This document shows, in pieces, positions 6,122-15,799 of a stretch of DNA of 64,000 bases. The stretch's first letter is position 1. Each line of letters begins with the position of its first letter. This DNA comes from an uncultured Clostridia bacterium. GTDB lineage: Bacteria; Bacillota; Limnochordia; Darwinibacteriales; DTU012. Under the pieces are notes generated by a model, which did no database searches, had not been told where the DNA came from, and saw only the letters and a list, made by a program, of their open reading frames with translations. The stretch is taken from positions 1-64,000 of the forward strand of contig FIZJ01000039.1 of the NCBI GenBank assembly GCA_900019385.1, in the 5' to 3' direction. Both the position numbers and the translations under genes were made by a program.

Positions 6122-8535
6122 AGCGTGTGTCAACATTATGCCTTGTCCCTCATCAACAAGTGGCGTATAAGTGGCGGCAGTCGGCGATCCACGCCCAAAG
6201 CGGCCTGCTGCCGTTTTCCATTAAGGAGCTGGTCTCCCAGCTGCTGAAAGAGGCGGGGATGCCGTACCGCGACAGTGTGTTCCTGGAACAAATCGCTCTT
6301 TGGGAAGCGGTGGAAGAAGCCGGCAGCAAGCTTGCACACTACAGCCCGATGGTGGAGTTTCCAGGGTTCATCGCCGATCTGCATGATCTGTTTTTCCGGT
6401 ACGAGTCGGGCGATGTCATCCTTGAGCATCTTTCCCCGGATGAAGCGCGGGAGCTGAACCTGGTCTATGGCCTGTATCTGGAGAAGCTGTCGGCCAGCCA
6501 TGTGCTCAGTCAAGCCCGGCAAGTCGAAAAGGCTGTGGAATACTGGCCGGAGTCCCGGCTCAACCAAGAAACGGATCGGGTAAAACTGTACTATCTCGGA
6601 CAGTTGACCCGCCTGGAGCGGCGCCTGGTGGATGCCGTCTGCCGGGACAAACACGTCGAACACTGCCTGTTCAGCCCCCAGGACGCCTCTGTGACAGCGG
6701 TCGCGGCCTCTTCACCACAAGACGAAATTGAGCTGGTGGCCCGGGCTATCATCGATCTGCTTAACCAGGGTGTTGAACCCCAGGCAGTTGCCGTCGCGTC
6801 TCCAAATCTCGAAAGTTACCTGCCGCTGATAGCGCCCCTGTTCACTCAGTATGGGCTGCCGTGGCAGCCGCCGATGCCGAAGCTTGCAGACACACCTGTG
6901 GGGAAGGCGGTGGGTACATTAGTACGCCTGATGCAGCCGGCGTGGGCAAAAGTCGATTTGGAGCAGTTGACCGCTCCCGGCTGGGGCCTGCCTTTCGCCC
7001 TGTCCCAGGAGGAACACAAAGCACTGCGGATTGCGCCTCCTACACTCCGCAGCCCGGAGCAGTGGCGGAACCAATTGGACGGGCATCCGGGATGGCGGTG
7101 GATATTAGACATGCTGGATTCAATCCAAGCTGAACCTGGACTGAACCCTGTGCGGCATTACACAGAACGGCTGCGGCGGGTTTTGACGGAACTGCCCCTG
7201 ACCAAGTGGCCGGCTGCCGATCATCATCAGTGGGCGGTTTTGGCCAAGGCCTACGACGGGCTGCAGAACATCCTTGCGGATTTGGCCTTCTGCAAGCGCT
7301 CCATCAATATCGCCCAGTTTGAGCAAATCCTGGCTGACGCCATGTCCGGCTATACCCTGCCCCAGCCCCGGAGCTTCCTGCAGCAGATCTTTGTCGGCGC
7401 TCCGGCTCAGGCGCTGGGCATGGGCTACCACACACTATTCTTGATCGGTATGGCCGAGGCGCATTTCCCGAGGCCGGCAAAAAGAGATTGGCTGAGCAAA
7501 CAGCTGCTTCCTAACAGCGACCATGAACTGTACCACCAGCTGCTTCGGTCCGCGGCCTATGTGCAGCTGTCCTACGCGGAACAGGATCAAGGGGACCGGG
7601 TGCATATCGCCTCGCAGTTCTTCCCGGCGGAGTATGCCCAGGTTGCACCTTTCAATCGCCTTTCTGGGCCTGCCAAGCCTGTAGCCGTTGGCGACGGCAT
7701 TCTCGACGAAGCGGGAATCACAGCGGACATCGCCGCCAGGCTCCAAGGCCGTCAGCTGTCCGTATCCAGGCTGAATCTGTACGCAAGCTGCCCGTTCCGC
7801 TTTCTATGCAGCGAGATCTACAATCTTGAGGCGGAGGACGTCTTGGTTGACGATATCACACCCCAGACGGAAGGGGCGCTGATCCATGAGACTTTGCGCC
7901 TCTATTGGCAGCAGAAGCAGAAGGTCCCTGTGGAAGAGATTCTCGCCGAACAGTATGGGGCAGCGGGTGAAAGGCTGACTAAACGGGTGGTTTCCATGGT
8001 CCTCGCTTTTGTGAGAAAAGACCGGGAACTGGTGGAAACCAGCGGATATTATCCCACTTATCTGGAGCATTTTTTCGAGGGCCTTGCCGTGCAGTCTCAA
8101 GGGAGGACAATCCGGCTCAGGGGTATCATCGACCGTATTGACGTGGACAAGGATGGCAACTATGTGATCTACGACTACAAGACCGGCGCCAATCCTAGTG
8201 TCAAGGATATCAGGCAGGCACACAACCTGCAGCTGCAGGTCTACCTTTTGGCAGCGAGCCGTATGTTACCTGGAAAAGCGCACGGGATTGCGTTTTATAA
8301 CATCAAGGACGGAAGGCGTACCGGGATTTGGCTTGAATCCGCCCGTCAAAGGCTGCGGATCGGCAAAAGCGATGGTATCCTTAGTGATGCGGAATGGCCG
8401 CAGTTGATCGACGAATTCCACCAGTCGCTCAAGGCCTGCTTGGACCAAATATTGAACGGATATTTTCCGGCTGCACCGGTGAGGGAAGATATCTGCAGTT
8501 ACTGCCCTTACCGGGCTATCTGTCGAAAGGAGTAG
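6118..8535 (+). CDS. addB: AddB-like subunit of the helicase-nuclease (PD-(D/E)XK nuclease with Fe-S cysteines)
   Basis: An 805-residue protein, probably the nuclease partner of AddA in double-strand-break end processing. The C-terminal nuclease has IIDRIDVDKDGNYVIYDYKTG around residues 663-687, the RecB-type DYK signature. Four cysteines fit the AddB iron-sulfur pattern: one in YASCPFRFL near 558 and three in CSYCPYRAIC at the C-terminus. The helicase-fold strand FLIGMAEAHFPR near 440 is typical of AddB. It is shorter than B. subtilis AddB (about 1,160 residues) and the N-terminus shows no Walker A, so it is probably an ATP-dead scaffold like RexB. The GTG start overlaps the upstream stop by four bases. 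Confidence 0.85.
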   Translation: MKRVSTLCLVPHQQVAYKWRQSAIHAQSGLLPFSIKELVSQLLKEAGMPYRDSVFLEQIALWEAVEEAGSKLAHYSPMVEFPGFIADLHDLFFRYESGDVILEHLSPDEARELNLVYGLYLEKLSASHVLSQARQVEKAVEYWPESRLNQETDRVKLYYLGQLTRLERRLVDAVCRDKHVEHCLFSPQDASVTAVAASSPQDEIELVARAIIDLLNQGVEPQAVAVASPNLESYLPLIAPLFTQYGLPWQPPMPKLADTPVGKAVGTLVRLMQPAWAKVDLEQLTAPGWGLPFALSQEEHKALRIAPPTLRSPEQWRNQLDGHPGWRWILDMLDSIQAEPGLNPVRHYTERLRRVLTELPLTKWPAADHHQWAVLAKAYDGLQNILADLAFCKRSINIAQFEQILADAMSGYTLPQPRSFLQQIFVGAPAQALGMGYHTLFLIGMAEAHFPRPAKRDWLSKQLLPNSDHELYHQLLRSAAYVQLSYAEQDQGDRVHIASQFFPAEYAQVAPFNRLSGPAKPVAVGDGILDEAGITADIAARLQGRQLSVSRLNLYASCPFRFLCSEIYNLEAEDVLVDDITPQTEGALIHETLRLYWQQKQKVPVEEILAEQYGAAGERLTKRVVSMVLAFVRKDRELVETSGYYPTYLEHFFEGLAVQSQGRTIRLRGIIDRIDVDKDGNYVIYDYKTGANPSVKDIRQAHNLQLQVYLLAASRMLPGKAHGIAFYNIKDGRRTGIWLESARQRLRIGKSDGILSDAEWPQLIDEFHQSLKACLDQILNGYFPAAPVREDICSYCPYRAICRKE

Positions 8536-8540
8536 CCGCC

Positions 8541-11500
8541 GTGTCCCATACCCCTACTCTTGATCAGAAACTGGCAATCGAAACCATTGATCGGAATGTG
8601 GTTGTCGTGGCCGGCGCCGGGTCGGGAAAGACCAGGGTGCTGGTGGACCGCTACCTCTACCTGCTTAGGCAGGGTGTGAGCTTCAACCGGATCCTGGCCA
8701 TCACTTTCACCCGGAAAGCGGCCATGGAAATGAAAGACCGCATCCGCAGCGGGATGGCGCAGATCCCCGGTTTACCGGCGGATCTGATCCGTAATTTCAA
8801 CCAAGCCCAGATCTCCACTATCCACAGCTTTTGTCAGCGCCTGGTCGCGGATCATCCTGACAAAGCCTGTGTCGATCCCCGCTTCCGCACTGCGGAAGAG
8901 TGGGAAAGCCGGGGGCTGTTGGCGCAAGTGGTCCGGCAGCAGGTGGACTGGGCGCTCGCCAGGAAAGAGCCGGGAGTTGCGGCTGTCCGTGAAACATACC
9001 GGCAAACCCAGGCGCTGGTGGAAGACTTGATCGATGTTTATGAACGGGTTATCCAGAAAGGGATCCGCACTTTTACCGTCCCCGACCGCTCCAATCAGCT
9101 GCAGGCTGAAGTCGACGCCCACCGCCGGGAACTGAGGGCCCGGATTTCCCAATGGCTGCAGGCAGTGAGCCAGACTAAACTCACGGAAAGCAAGAAACCG
9201 GTTGCGGCCGAGATCGCAGCCCTGTTCCAGGAATACCAGGGCTCTGTGGAAGGCCGGCCCGATGTGGAACAGGAGATTCTTTCGGAACTTGCCCGCCTTT
9301 TTGGAGGCAATTGGAGCAAAGAACTTAAGGATGAAGTGCAGGGGCTGAAAGATTTGTGCCTTACCCTCAGGCAGGCGCTGATTGATTTGGACGCCAGTCA
9401 AATCGTTGTCGAATTGGGCGAGTTCTTAACCCGGGTGGATCAAGATTACCAAAACCGGAAAAGGAAAGCCGGCATCCTCGATTTCAACGATTTGGAATTG
9501 CTGGCGGTTAAACTCCTTTCCAGCGGAGATGTGGATTCGGCTTACAGGTTCCAGCACGTGATGGTGGATGAGGCTCAGGATATCAACCCCGTGCAGCAGC
9601 AGCTGATTGCGCTTTTGACACGGGATCCTGAAACCAGGCTGTTTATCGTCGGCGATCCCAAACAATCCATATATCGTTTCCGCGGCGCCCAGGTGGAGGT
9701 TTTCATCGATCTGCACAAAGAAATCGTAGATCACGGCGGCAGGCTGGTAATGTTGAAAGACAACTTTAGGTCCCGGCCTCAACTGATCGAATTCGGCAAC
9801 CAGTTTTTCAGTGACCTGTTCGCCGACGAACCGATCAGCTTTACGCCGGCCATATCCACGAGAGAAAGCACCGGGGTGCCGGCAGTGGATCTGCTCTGCG
9901 CGCCCAAAGGTGAAAGCTTAAGCCAGGGACGGGCTGCGGAAGCGCGGCAGATAGCCGCCTGCATCCGCCGGCTGGTGGACGAAGAAGGCTTTGCTTACAA
10001 AGACATTACACTTCTGTTCCGCACCATGAGCGCTGTGGGCATCTACGAGCAGGAGCTTCACAACTGTCAAATCCCGTTTGTGAATCTCTCGGGGCGCGGC
10101 TTTTACGAAAAGCAGGAAATCCAGGATGTTCTCATGTTCATCCAATGGCTGCAGGATTCGGAAAACGGGATTGCCGAGGCGGCTGTTCTCCGCTCTCCCT
10201 TCTTCAGCGTGTCCGATGCGGGGCTTTATTGGTACCGGGCACGAAAATACGATATGATCGACGCTGAAGATCGGGACAAGCTTGAGCTGGCTCGCAGGCT
10301 ATATCCCCAGCTGCAGCAGGACCTGGCCCTTCTGCCCGCGCCGCGGTTTCTGGAAAAACTGCTGGATGCGACGGATTTTTGCCAGCGCACACTGGCTTTG
10401 CCGTTGGGGGCGCAGCGCTTGGCCAATATCAACAAGCTCAAAGAGACCAGCTGGCAGCTGTGGGCCAAGGGCTATGTGTCCATTGCGGAGCAGTTGGCAT
10501 ATATTGGCCAGTTCATCGAACAGCAGGGCCGGGAGGGCGAAGCTTCTCTGGAGCACGATCACAGCAATGTGGTGAAGCTGATGACCGTTCACGGGGCGAA
10601 AGGTTTGGAGTTTCCCGTGGTGATTCTCCCGGACTTGTGCGGATCGATTCACAGGGCTGAACGGGGCGGACTGCATTTTCACCCTGATTTTGGGCTAGCC
10701 CTAAGAGATACCACCGGGCATCAGCAGATCAAGGAAGCAGTGAGAAAGGAGACTGTCGCGGAAGCAAAACGGCTGTTGTACGTAGCGATCACCAGGGCCA
10801 GAGAAAGGTTGATTCTCTCGGGAATCGGGGAGGCGTCGGATTACGAACTGAAACCACCTCTGGATAATTTGCGCACATGGTGGGAATGGATTCTGCTGGG
10901 GTTGGGACGGGTTGATTCTAGTCTGATCCAGGTGGTAAGCGGACTCGAACTGCCCGAGCCTGCCCCGGTGGAAACTGCTGCCGCCGTTGAGATTGAGCCG
11001 GCGGACAAGCCTAGGCTTGCCGCTGCGCCGCGGTACGCCCCAGCCAGATTTTCCGCCACATCCTTGATGATCTACAGCCTATGCCCGAGGCGCTACTATT
11101 ACCGTTACATCCTGCGGGTGCCAGAGCTGGTTTCCAGGCCGGGAACCGTTCATGCCTCAGGCATGGATCCACTCCAGCGGGGCAACATTGTCCACCGGGT
11201 CTGCGAGCATCTTGACAGCCCAGATAATCTTGACAAGCTTCTGGACTGGGCCATCGCCATGGAAGGCGTCTTCGTCAAGGGCACTGAAAGGCGGGAGTTG
11301 AAGGAAACAATTGAAAGATATCTGGAAAGTGAGTATTACCGGCAGAGCTTCAAATTCAGGGTTGACCGGGAAGTGGAGTTTGCCGTACCATTGGATCAGT
11401 TTGTGATAACTGGCACCGTTGATCAAGTGATCCACAGTGATCGGGGATTGGTAATAATTGATCTGAAAACCAATCAGATCAGCGCCGCTGAAATAGAAGA

Positions 11501-11828
11501 GACGGCGGCGGCTTACGGGTGGCAGCTGCGGATTTACGCCTGGGCTCTGCAGGCCATGACCGGCCGGCCGGTGGTTAACACAGGGTTGTACTTTTTGTTT
11601 CCCGATTTGATCTATTACGCTCCTGAGAGTCACTTGGACACCAAAGCCACGGAACAGTGGCTCCTGCAGGTTTGCCGGGAGATTCAGGCCGGAGAACAGG
11701 TTGGCGCCGACGCCTTCCCCATGAGCCTGGACTGTCGGTACTGTCCCTATGACTGCCGGCAAATCGAGCACAGCCAGGCCAGCCTTGCAGAAATCACTGC
11801 CGGAATGGGCAAACTAGAATTCAAGTAA
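8541..11828 (+). CDS. addA: AddA-like UvrD-family helicase/nuclease
   Basis: A 1,095-residue superfamily 1A helicase with a RecB-type nuclease. Walker A AGAGSGKT is at 24-31, motif Ia ITFTRKAA near 54, Walker B DEAQDINPVQ near 343, GDPKQSIYRFRGA near 372, VHGAKGLEFP near 685 and LYVAITRARERL near 745. The C-terminal nuclease has GTVDQVI and LVIIDLKTNQ near 970. With AddB it should unwind and resect broken DNA for RecA loading. GTG 8541 is chosen because GGAG lies eight bases upstream and addB stops at 8535; an open frame extends further upstream but lies inside addB. Unusual: CPRRYYYRY near 848 plus CRYCPYDC near 1064-1071 looks like an additional Fe-S motif. Confidence 0.9.
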   Translation: MSHTPTLDQKLAIETIDRNVVVVAGAGSGKTRVLVDRYLYLLRQGVSFNRILAITFTRKAAMEMKDRIRSGMAQIPGLPADLIRNFNQAQISTIHSFCQRLVADHPDKACVDPRFRTAEEWESRGLLAQVVRQQVDWALARKEPGVAAVRETYRQTQALVEDLIDVYERVIQKGIRTFTVPDRSNQLQAEVDAHRRELRARISQWLQAVSQTKLTESKKPVAAEIAALFQEYQGSVEGRPDVEQEILSELARLFGGNWSKELKDEVQGLKDLCLTLRQALIDLDASQIVVELGEFLTRVDQDYQNRKRKAGILDFNDLELLAVKLLSSGDVDSAYRFQHVMVDEAQDINPVQQQLIALLTRDPETRLFIVGDPKQSIYRFRGAQVEVFIDLHKEIVDHGGRLVMLKDNFRSRPQLIEFGNQFFSDLFADEPISFTPAISTRESTGVPAVDLLCAPKGESLSQGRAAEARQIAACIRRLVDEEGFAYKDITLLFRTMSAVGIYEQELHNCQIPFVNLSGRGFYEKQEIQDVLMFIQWLQDSENGIAEAAVLRSPFFSVSDAGLYWYRARKYDMIDAEDRDKLELARRLYPQLQQDLALLPAPRFLEKLLDATDFCQRTLALPLGAQRLANINKLKETSWQLWAKGYVSIAEQLAYIGQFIEQQGREGEASLEHDHSNVVKLMTVHGAKGLEFPVVILPDLCGSIHRAERGGLHFHPDFGLALRDTTGHQQIKEAVRKETVAEAKRLLYVAITRARERLILSGIGEASDYELKPPLDNLRTWWEWILLGLGRVDSSLIQVVSGLELPEPAPVETAAAVEIEPADKPRLAAAPRYAPARFSATSLMIYSLCPRRYYYRYILRVPELVSRPGTVHASGMDPLQRGNIVHRVCEHLDSPDNLDKLLDWAIAMEGVFVKGTERRELKETIERYLESEYYRQSFKFRVDREVEFAVPLDQFVITGTVDQVIHSDRGLVIIDLKTNQISAAEIEETAAAYGWQLRIYAWALQAMTGRPVVNTGLYFLFPDLIYYAPESHLDTKATEQWLLQVCREIQAGEQVGADAFPMSLDCRYCPYDCRQIEHSQASLAEITAGMGKLEFK

Positions 11829-11851
11829 CAGCCGGACATGGAGGGATTGCT

Positions 11852-13120
11852 GTGGATTTTGTCCACTACAAGATAGCTGAAGGGGTCAATCTTTACCTGG
11901 GCGAAACGGAGAAGTTCACCACATTGACTGTGAAAGTGTTCATTCAAGACAGCCTGGCGCCGGAAACGGTCGCAGCCAACGCTTTGATCCCCTCGGTTTT
12001 GATCCAGGGGACCAAATCTTATCCCACAAGGACGGCTTTGGTGCAAAAAATGGAGAGCCTCTATGGGTGCGCATTCTGGACCGATGTAAGCAAAATCGGC
12101 GAAAGGCAGATTCTGGAATTCTATTTCGACGCTGTCTCACCCCGCTTGATCCCCAACGGAAAACAAGTACTCAAGGAAGGGCTGATGGCTTTTGGCGAGC
12201 TGATCACCGATCCCTTGGTAGAGGACGGTGCCTTTCGCCGGGACTATTTTCACAAGGAAAAGAGAAATCTGGCGAAAATGGTGGACGGCCTGATCAACGA
12301 CAAACAGGCTTATGCTGTCTACCAAGCAGTCAAGGCTATGTGCAAAGGCGAGCCGTACAGTCTGTACAAGTACGGGGAGCGGGATCAGATCGAGCGGCTG
12401 GAGCCGGAGGAAGCCTTGAGGCATTATCAAGAACTGCTGCGGTCGAACCCTATCGATGTTTTTGCCGTCGGGCCCAACCTGGAGGATCTGCCAGAACTGA
12501 TCGGGGCCTGGCCTTGGCAGCGGAAGAGCCTGAGAGAACTGCCGCCGGTTTCGGTAAAAGAGGAAGTCCAGGAGCAGGAAGTATTCGAAACGCAGGATGT
12601 GCAGCAGGCGATTCTTGTCATGGGCTACCGTACTGCCCAGCGTTATCTCTCGCCCGATTACTACGGGCTGCTGGTGGCCAACGGCATCCTGGGGGTGTTC
12701 CCCCATTCGAAACTTTTTGTCAATGTACGCGAGAAGGCAAGCCTGGCTTATTACGTCGATTCCAGCCTGGAAGGCAGCAAAGGCCTTTTGACCGTCACTG
12801 CCGGGATTGCGCCTCAGAGCTACGGCCAGGCGGTGGAAATTGTCCGCAGACAAGTGGCGGAACTGCAAGACGGGGTCATCACCGACGAAGAGCTGACCCG
12901 CACCAAAATAGGGTTGATCAGCGGGATCAAAAAGATGCTGGACAATCCAGCCGCGGTCATCGACCGCAACTTGATCGGCATCGTCCACCATGAGCTGCGT
13001 TCACCGCAGACCGTCTTGGAAAGTATTGCCGCTGTCACCAAGGAGCAGGTGCGAAAAGCCGCCCAAGGGCTGCGGCTGGACACGATCTACTGCCTTTCAG
13101 GGCCAAAGGGGGAAGCCTGA
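11852..13120 (+). CDS. yfmF: M16 family peptidase-like protein YfmF (non-catalytic subunit)
   Basis: A 422-residue M16 (pitrilysin/processing peptidase-like) protein. It has the two-domain M16 layout, with LYGCAFWTDVSKIGERQILEFYFD near residues 70-95 and the C-terminal NVREKASLAYYVDSSLEGSKGLLTVTAGI, the R/Y substrate-holding region. The zinc motif HxxEH is absent, so it should be the inactive partner. The next gene carries the motif and overlaps by one base. Together they match YfmF-YfmH, which in B. subtilis has been linked to EF-P modification. The start is GTG 11852, preceded by GGAGG. Confidence 0.82.
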   Translation: MDFVHYKIAEGVNLYLGETEKFTTLTVKVFIQDSLAPETVAANALIPSVLIQGTKSYPTRTALVQKMESLYGCAFWTDVSKIGERQILEFYFDAVSPRLIPNGKQVLKEGLMAFGELITDPLVEDGAFRRDYFHKEKRNLAKMVDGLINDKQAYAVYQAVKAMCKGEPYSLYKYGERDQIERLEPEEALRHYQELLRSNPIDVFAVGPNLEDLPELIGAWPWQRKSLRELPPVSVKEEVQEQEVFETQDVQQAILVMGYRTAQRYLSPDYYGLLVANGILGVFPHSKLFVNVREKASLAYYVDSSLEGSKGLLTVTAGIAPQSYGQAVEIVRRQVAELQDGVITDEELTRTKIGLISGIKKMLDNPAAVIDRNLIGIVHHELRSPQTVLESIAAVTKEQVRKAAQGLRLDTIYCLSGPKGEA

Positions 13121-14391
13121 TGCAGGTTATAGAGACAATCACCAATGAACCGCTGCACTTTACGCAAATGGCCAACGGTTTGCCCGTGTTGATCCTTCCC
13201 AAGCAGGGATTTCAGAAGAAATACGCAGTGTTCGCCGTCCACTACGGCTCCTTGGATTCCGAGTTTGAAGTGGCGGGTAAAGGAGTCGTCAAAGTTCCTG
13301 ACGGCATCGCCCACTTTTTGGAGCACAAACTCTTTGAGGATGCGACTATACCGGTATTCGAACGGTTCGCCAAGTTCGGGGCCAGTGTCAATGCTTACAC
13401 CAGCTACAATTTGACAGCGTACCTGTTTTCCATCATCGACTTTTTCCCCGAAGCCCTCCGGGAGCTTCTTCACTTTGTCCAGAATCCCTATCTGACTGAA
13501 GAAAACGTGGCTAAGGAACGGGGGATCATCGAGCAGGAACTGCGTATGTACGACGATCATCCCGACCGCCGCATTTATCGCAATCTGCTCAACGCCCTGT
13601 ATCACAGGCATCCTATTCGCATCGATGTGGGGGGTACGTTCGAATCGATCGGGGAAATCACGGTGGACCTCCTCTGGGAATGCTATCGGCTGTTTTACCA
13701 ACCAGCGAATATGGCCCTGGCGGTGGTCGGAGATGTCAATCCCGCCGAGGTCTTGGATATCGCAGCAAGACAGATGGAAGAGTGGCAGTACCAGGCGCAG
13801 GATATCAAACGGTTGCTCCCCGATGAACCAGACACGGTCAACAAGCCGTGGATCGAAGAAAGAATGAGCATTTCGCAGCCCCGCTGTTACCTTGGTTTCA
13901 AACATAACCAGCACCTCACCGGCAGGCGGCTGCTCAAACAGCAGTTGGCCATGAACATGATCTGGCACAGCTTGGGAGCGAGAAGCTCGCCGGTGTTTGC
14001 CGGCCTTTATGACAGCGGGCTGATCAACGACTCGTTCGAGGCAGGTTTTCACGGCACGCCGCAGTATGCCTTTTCCATGGCCGGCGGCGAGACAGACGAT
14101 CCACAACAGCTGGACAAGGCACTGCGGGAAGCAATCGCCGATCTCCAAAAAAAGCTGCTCAACACCGAACAGGTGGAAAGAATCAAGCGCCACATCCTGG
14201 GCGGCTACCTGGCGGCGTTCAATTCCTTGGATTACTTGGCCAACAGCTTGATTTCCCATTTGTTCCATGGAACGAGCTATCTGGATGTGCCGGAAGTGCT
14301 GGAAAGCCTCACTGTCGATGAGGTCAATCAATACATCTGCGAAGCATTTGATCTGGATCGGAGCGCAGTATCGGTCTTATTACCGGAATAG
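13120..14391 (+). CDS. yfmH: M16 family zinc metallopeptidase YfmH (catalytic subunit)
   Basis: A 423-residue cytosolic M16 peptidase. The zinc-binding inverted motif HFLEH is near residue 66, followed by the downstream glutamate region ERGIIEQELRMYDD near 135. The C-terminal M16 half contains RSSPVFAGLYDSGLI. Its ATG overlaps the stop of the non-catalytic subunit (TGATG), which implies equal production of the two halves. No signal peptide is present. Confidence 0.87.
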   Translation: MQVIETITNEPLHFTQMANGLPVLILPKQGFQKKYAVFAVHYGSLDSEFEVAGKGVVKVPDGIAHFLEHKLFEDATIPVFERFAKFGASVNAYTSYNLTAYLFSIIDFFPEALRELLHFVQNPYLTEENVAKERGIIEQELRMYDDHPDRRIYRNLLNALYHRHPIRIDVGGTFESIGEITVDLLWECYRLFYQPANMALAVVGDVNPAEVLDIAARQMEEWQYQAQDIKRLLPDEPDTVNKPWIEERMSISQPRCYLGFKHNQHLTGRRLLKQQLAMNMIWHSLGARSSPVFAGLYDSGLINDSFEAGFHGTPQYAFSMAGGETDDPQQLDKALREAIADLQKKLLNTEQVERIKRHILGGYLAAFNSLDYLANSLISHLFHGTSYLDVPEVLESLTVDEVNQYICEAFDLDRSAVSVLLPE

Positions 14392-14405
14392 TGGGTGGGG
14401 AAGCA

Positions 14406-14945
14406 ATGGAGAAACCGAAGCCAGTGCTGCGGGAACTTCTGAAAAAGATGCGGGATCAGCTGGATCCAGAGCTTGTCAAAAAGTGGAATCACAGCCTGCA
14501 CCAAAAACTCTGGCGGCTGCCCCAATACCGCAACGCCGAAGTAGTCATGCTCTATTTGTCATTTGGCAGCGAAGTGGATACCTGGCCGCTGTTGGAACAG
14601 GCTTGGACAGACGGAAAGAGGACATTGGCCCCGAAAGTGCGCCGCTACCCCAAAGAGCTGCTGGCGGTGGAAATTACAGCTAAAACCGACCTGGAACCGA
14701 GCTTTTGGGGGGTATACGAGCCTGTCAGCGACCAAGCTTTCGATCCTGCCGCGATCGATCTGGTGGTCGTCCCCGGTTTGGCATTCAACCACAAAGGATA
14801 CCGGTTGGGTTACGGCGGCGGCTATTATGATCGGTTCCTGCCTCAAGTGAAAGGATTCAAGGTTGGGCTCTGTTACCCGCCGTTTTTGCAGGAAATCCCT
14901 GTGGAACCCTGGGATCAGGCAGTGGACTGCGTGCTGATCCCGTAA
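14406..14945 (+). CDS. 5-formyltetrahydrofolate cyclo-ligase
   Basis: A 179-residue enzyme that converts 5-formyl-THF to 5,10-methenyl-THF using ATP. The family signature is the C-terminal GYRLGYGGGYYDRFL near residues 135-149, with the folate and ATP-binding LSFGSEVDTWPLL earlier and LVVVPGLAF near 122. ATG 14406 is preferred over GTG 14391 because GGTGGGG is well spaced from it and the GTG lies on the stop of yfmH. It is the last closely packed gene before a 86-base gap. Confidence 0.9.
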   Translation: MEKPKPVLRELLKKMRDQLDPELVKKWNHSLHQKLWRLPQYRNAEVVMLYLSFGSEVDTWPLLEQAWTDGKRTLAPKVRRYPKELLAVEITAKTDLEPSFWGVYEPVSDQAFDPAAIDLVVVPGLAFNHKGYRLGYGGGYYDRFLPQVKGFKVGLCYPPFLQEIPVEPWDQAVDCVLIP

Positions 14946-15031
14946 CCGGGCAAAAGAGGATTATCTTGCCAAAATGCCGAAGCATAACTTAAATGGGCCG
15001 TGCGGCAAGCTGTTTCAGGGAGGAATGGCAG

Positions 15032-15799
15032 ATGGACTTACTATGGCTCAACGAGCAAGTCGAAGTGTTGAACAAAGCACTGCAGCCACATCATCTTGTG
15101 TTCCCTGAGCTGTATCCGGTTGAGTGCCAGCCCGAAATCCCAACCGATCTGGCTGTGGTGATCGATCACACACTGCTCAGGCCTGAAGCCACCTATGAGC
15201 AGATTAAGAAGGAACTGGAACGGGCCGGAGGGTACAGATTCGCCTCTGTCTGCATTCATCCGCGGTACGTTTCTCTAGCTGCGGAAATGCTCTGCGGAAC
15301 CGGTATCAAAGTCTGCACGGTCATCGGATTTCCCCTGGGAGCAAACACAACCCTGACCAAAGTCAACGAGGCGCGGGACGCAATCGCCGCCGGAGCCGAG
15401 GAATTGGACATGGTGCTGCCGATAGGGGCCCTAAAGAGCGAAGACTACCACAGTGTCTACGAAGACATCGCGTCTGTCAAGGCCGCCGCCGGCAGCCGGA
15501 TTGTGAAAGTGATTCTGGAGACCCCGCTGCTGTCTGATGCTGAAATAGTCAAGGCGTCGCTTTTGGCAAAAGCCGCCGGGGCTGATTTTGTTAAGACAGC
15601 AACCGGCTTCGCGGGAGGAGGCGCTACCATCAGAGCGGTGGAATTGATGCGCCAGGCTGTAGGGAAAAGCTGCGGTGTCAAAGCTTCCGGCGGCATCCGG
15701 GATCGAAGCCAGGTTATAGCTTTTCTCAAGGCCGGTGCCGACAGGATCGGCACCAGTGCCGGCGTCGCCATTGCCGACATGAGTGCAGGTGAGGAGTAA
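15032..15799 (+). CDS. deoC: Deoxyribose-phosphate aldolase
   Basis: A 255-residue class I aldolase cleaving 2-deoxyribose 5-phosphate to acetaldehyde and glyceraldehyde 3-phosphate. Key sites: VIDHTLLRPEAT near residue 43, VCTVIGFPLGANTT near 93, VKVILETPLLSDAEI near 160 (proton-relay lysine) and DFVKTATGFAGGGAT near 190 (Schiff-base lysine). It carries about 35 extra N-terminal residues compared with typical DeoC (about 220 residues). ATG 15032 has GGGAGG eight bases upstream and is used instead of an earlier in-frame start at 14993. Its stop overlaps the next start. Confidence 0.92.
   Translation: MDLLWLNEQVEVLNKALQPHHLVFPELYPVECQPEIPTDLAVVIDHTLLRPEATYEQIKKELERAGGYRFASVCIHPRYVSLAAEMLCGTGIKVCTVIGFPLGANTTLTKVNEARDAIAAGAEELDMVLPIGALKSEDYHSVYEDIASVKAAAGSRIVKVILETPLLSDAEIVKASLLAKAAGADFVKTATGFAGGGATIRAVELMRQAVGKSCGVKASGGIRDRSQVIAFLKAGADRIGTSAGVAIADMSAGEE

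Noticed and set aside
12137-12991. 284-residue minus-strand and 308-residue plus-strand alternative frames within yfmF
   Set aside because: Both overlap a convincing M16 gene that is translationally coupled to yfmH. They carry low-complexity Arg/Gly/Pro-rich translations.
13087-14331. 414-residue minus-strand open frame opposite yfmH
   Set aside because: It mirrors a certain M16 peptidase gene; GC-rich third positions produce long antisense frames. No recognisable motif or ribosome site.
14946-15031. Possible leader structure before deoC (CTTGCC with GGCAAG)
   Set aside because: Only six base pairs across a long loop, no terminator and no match to a riboswitch class.
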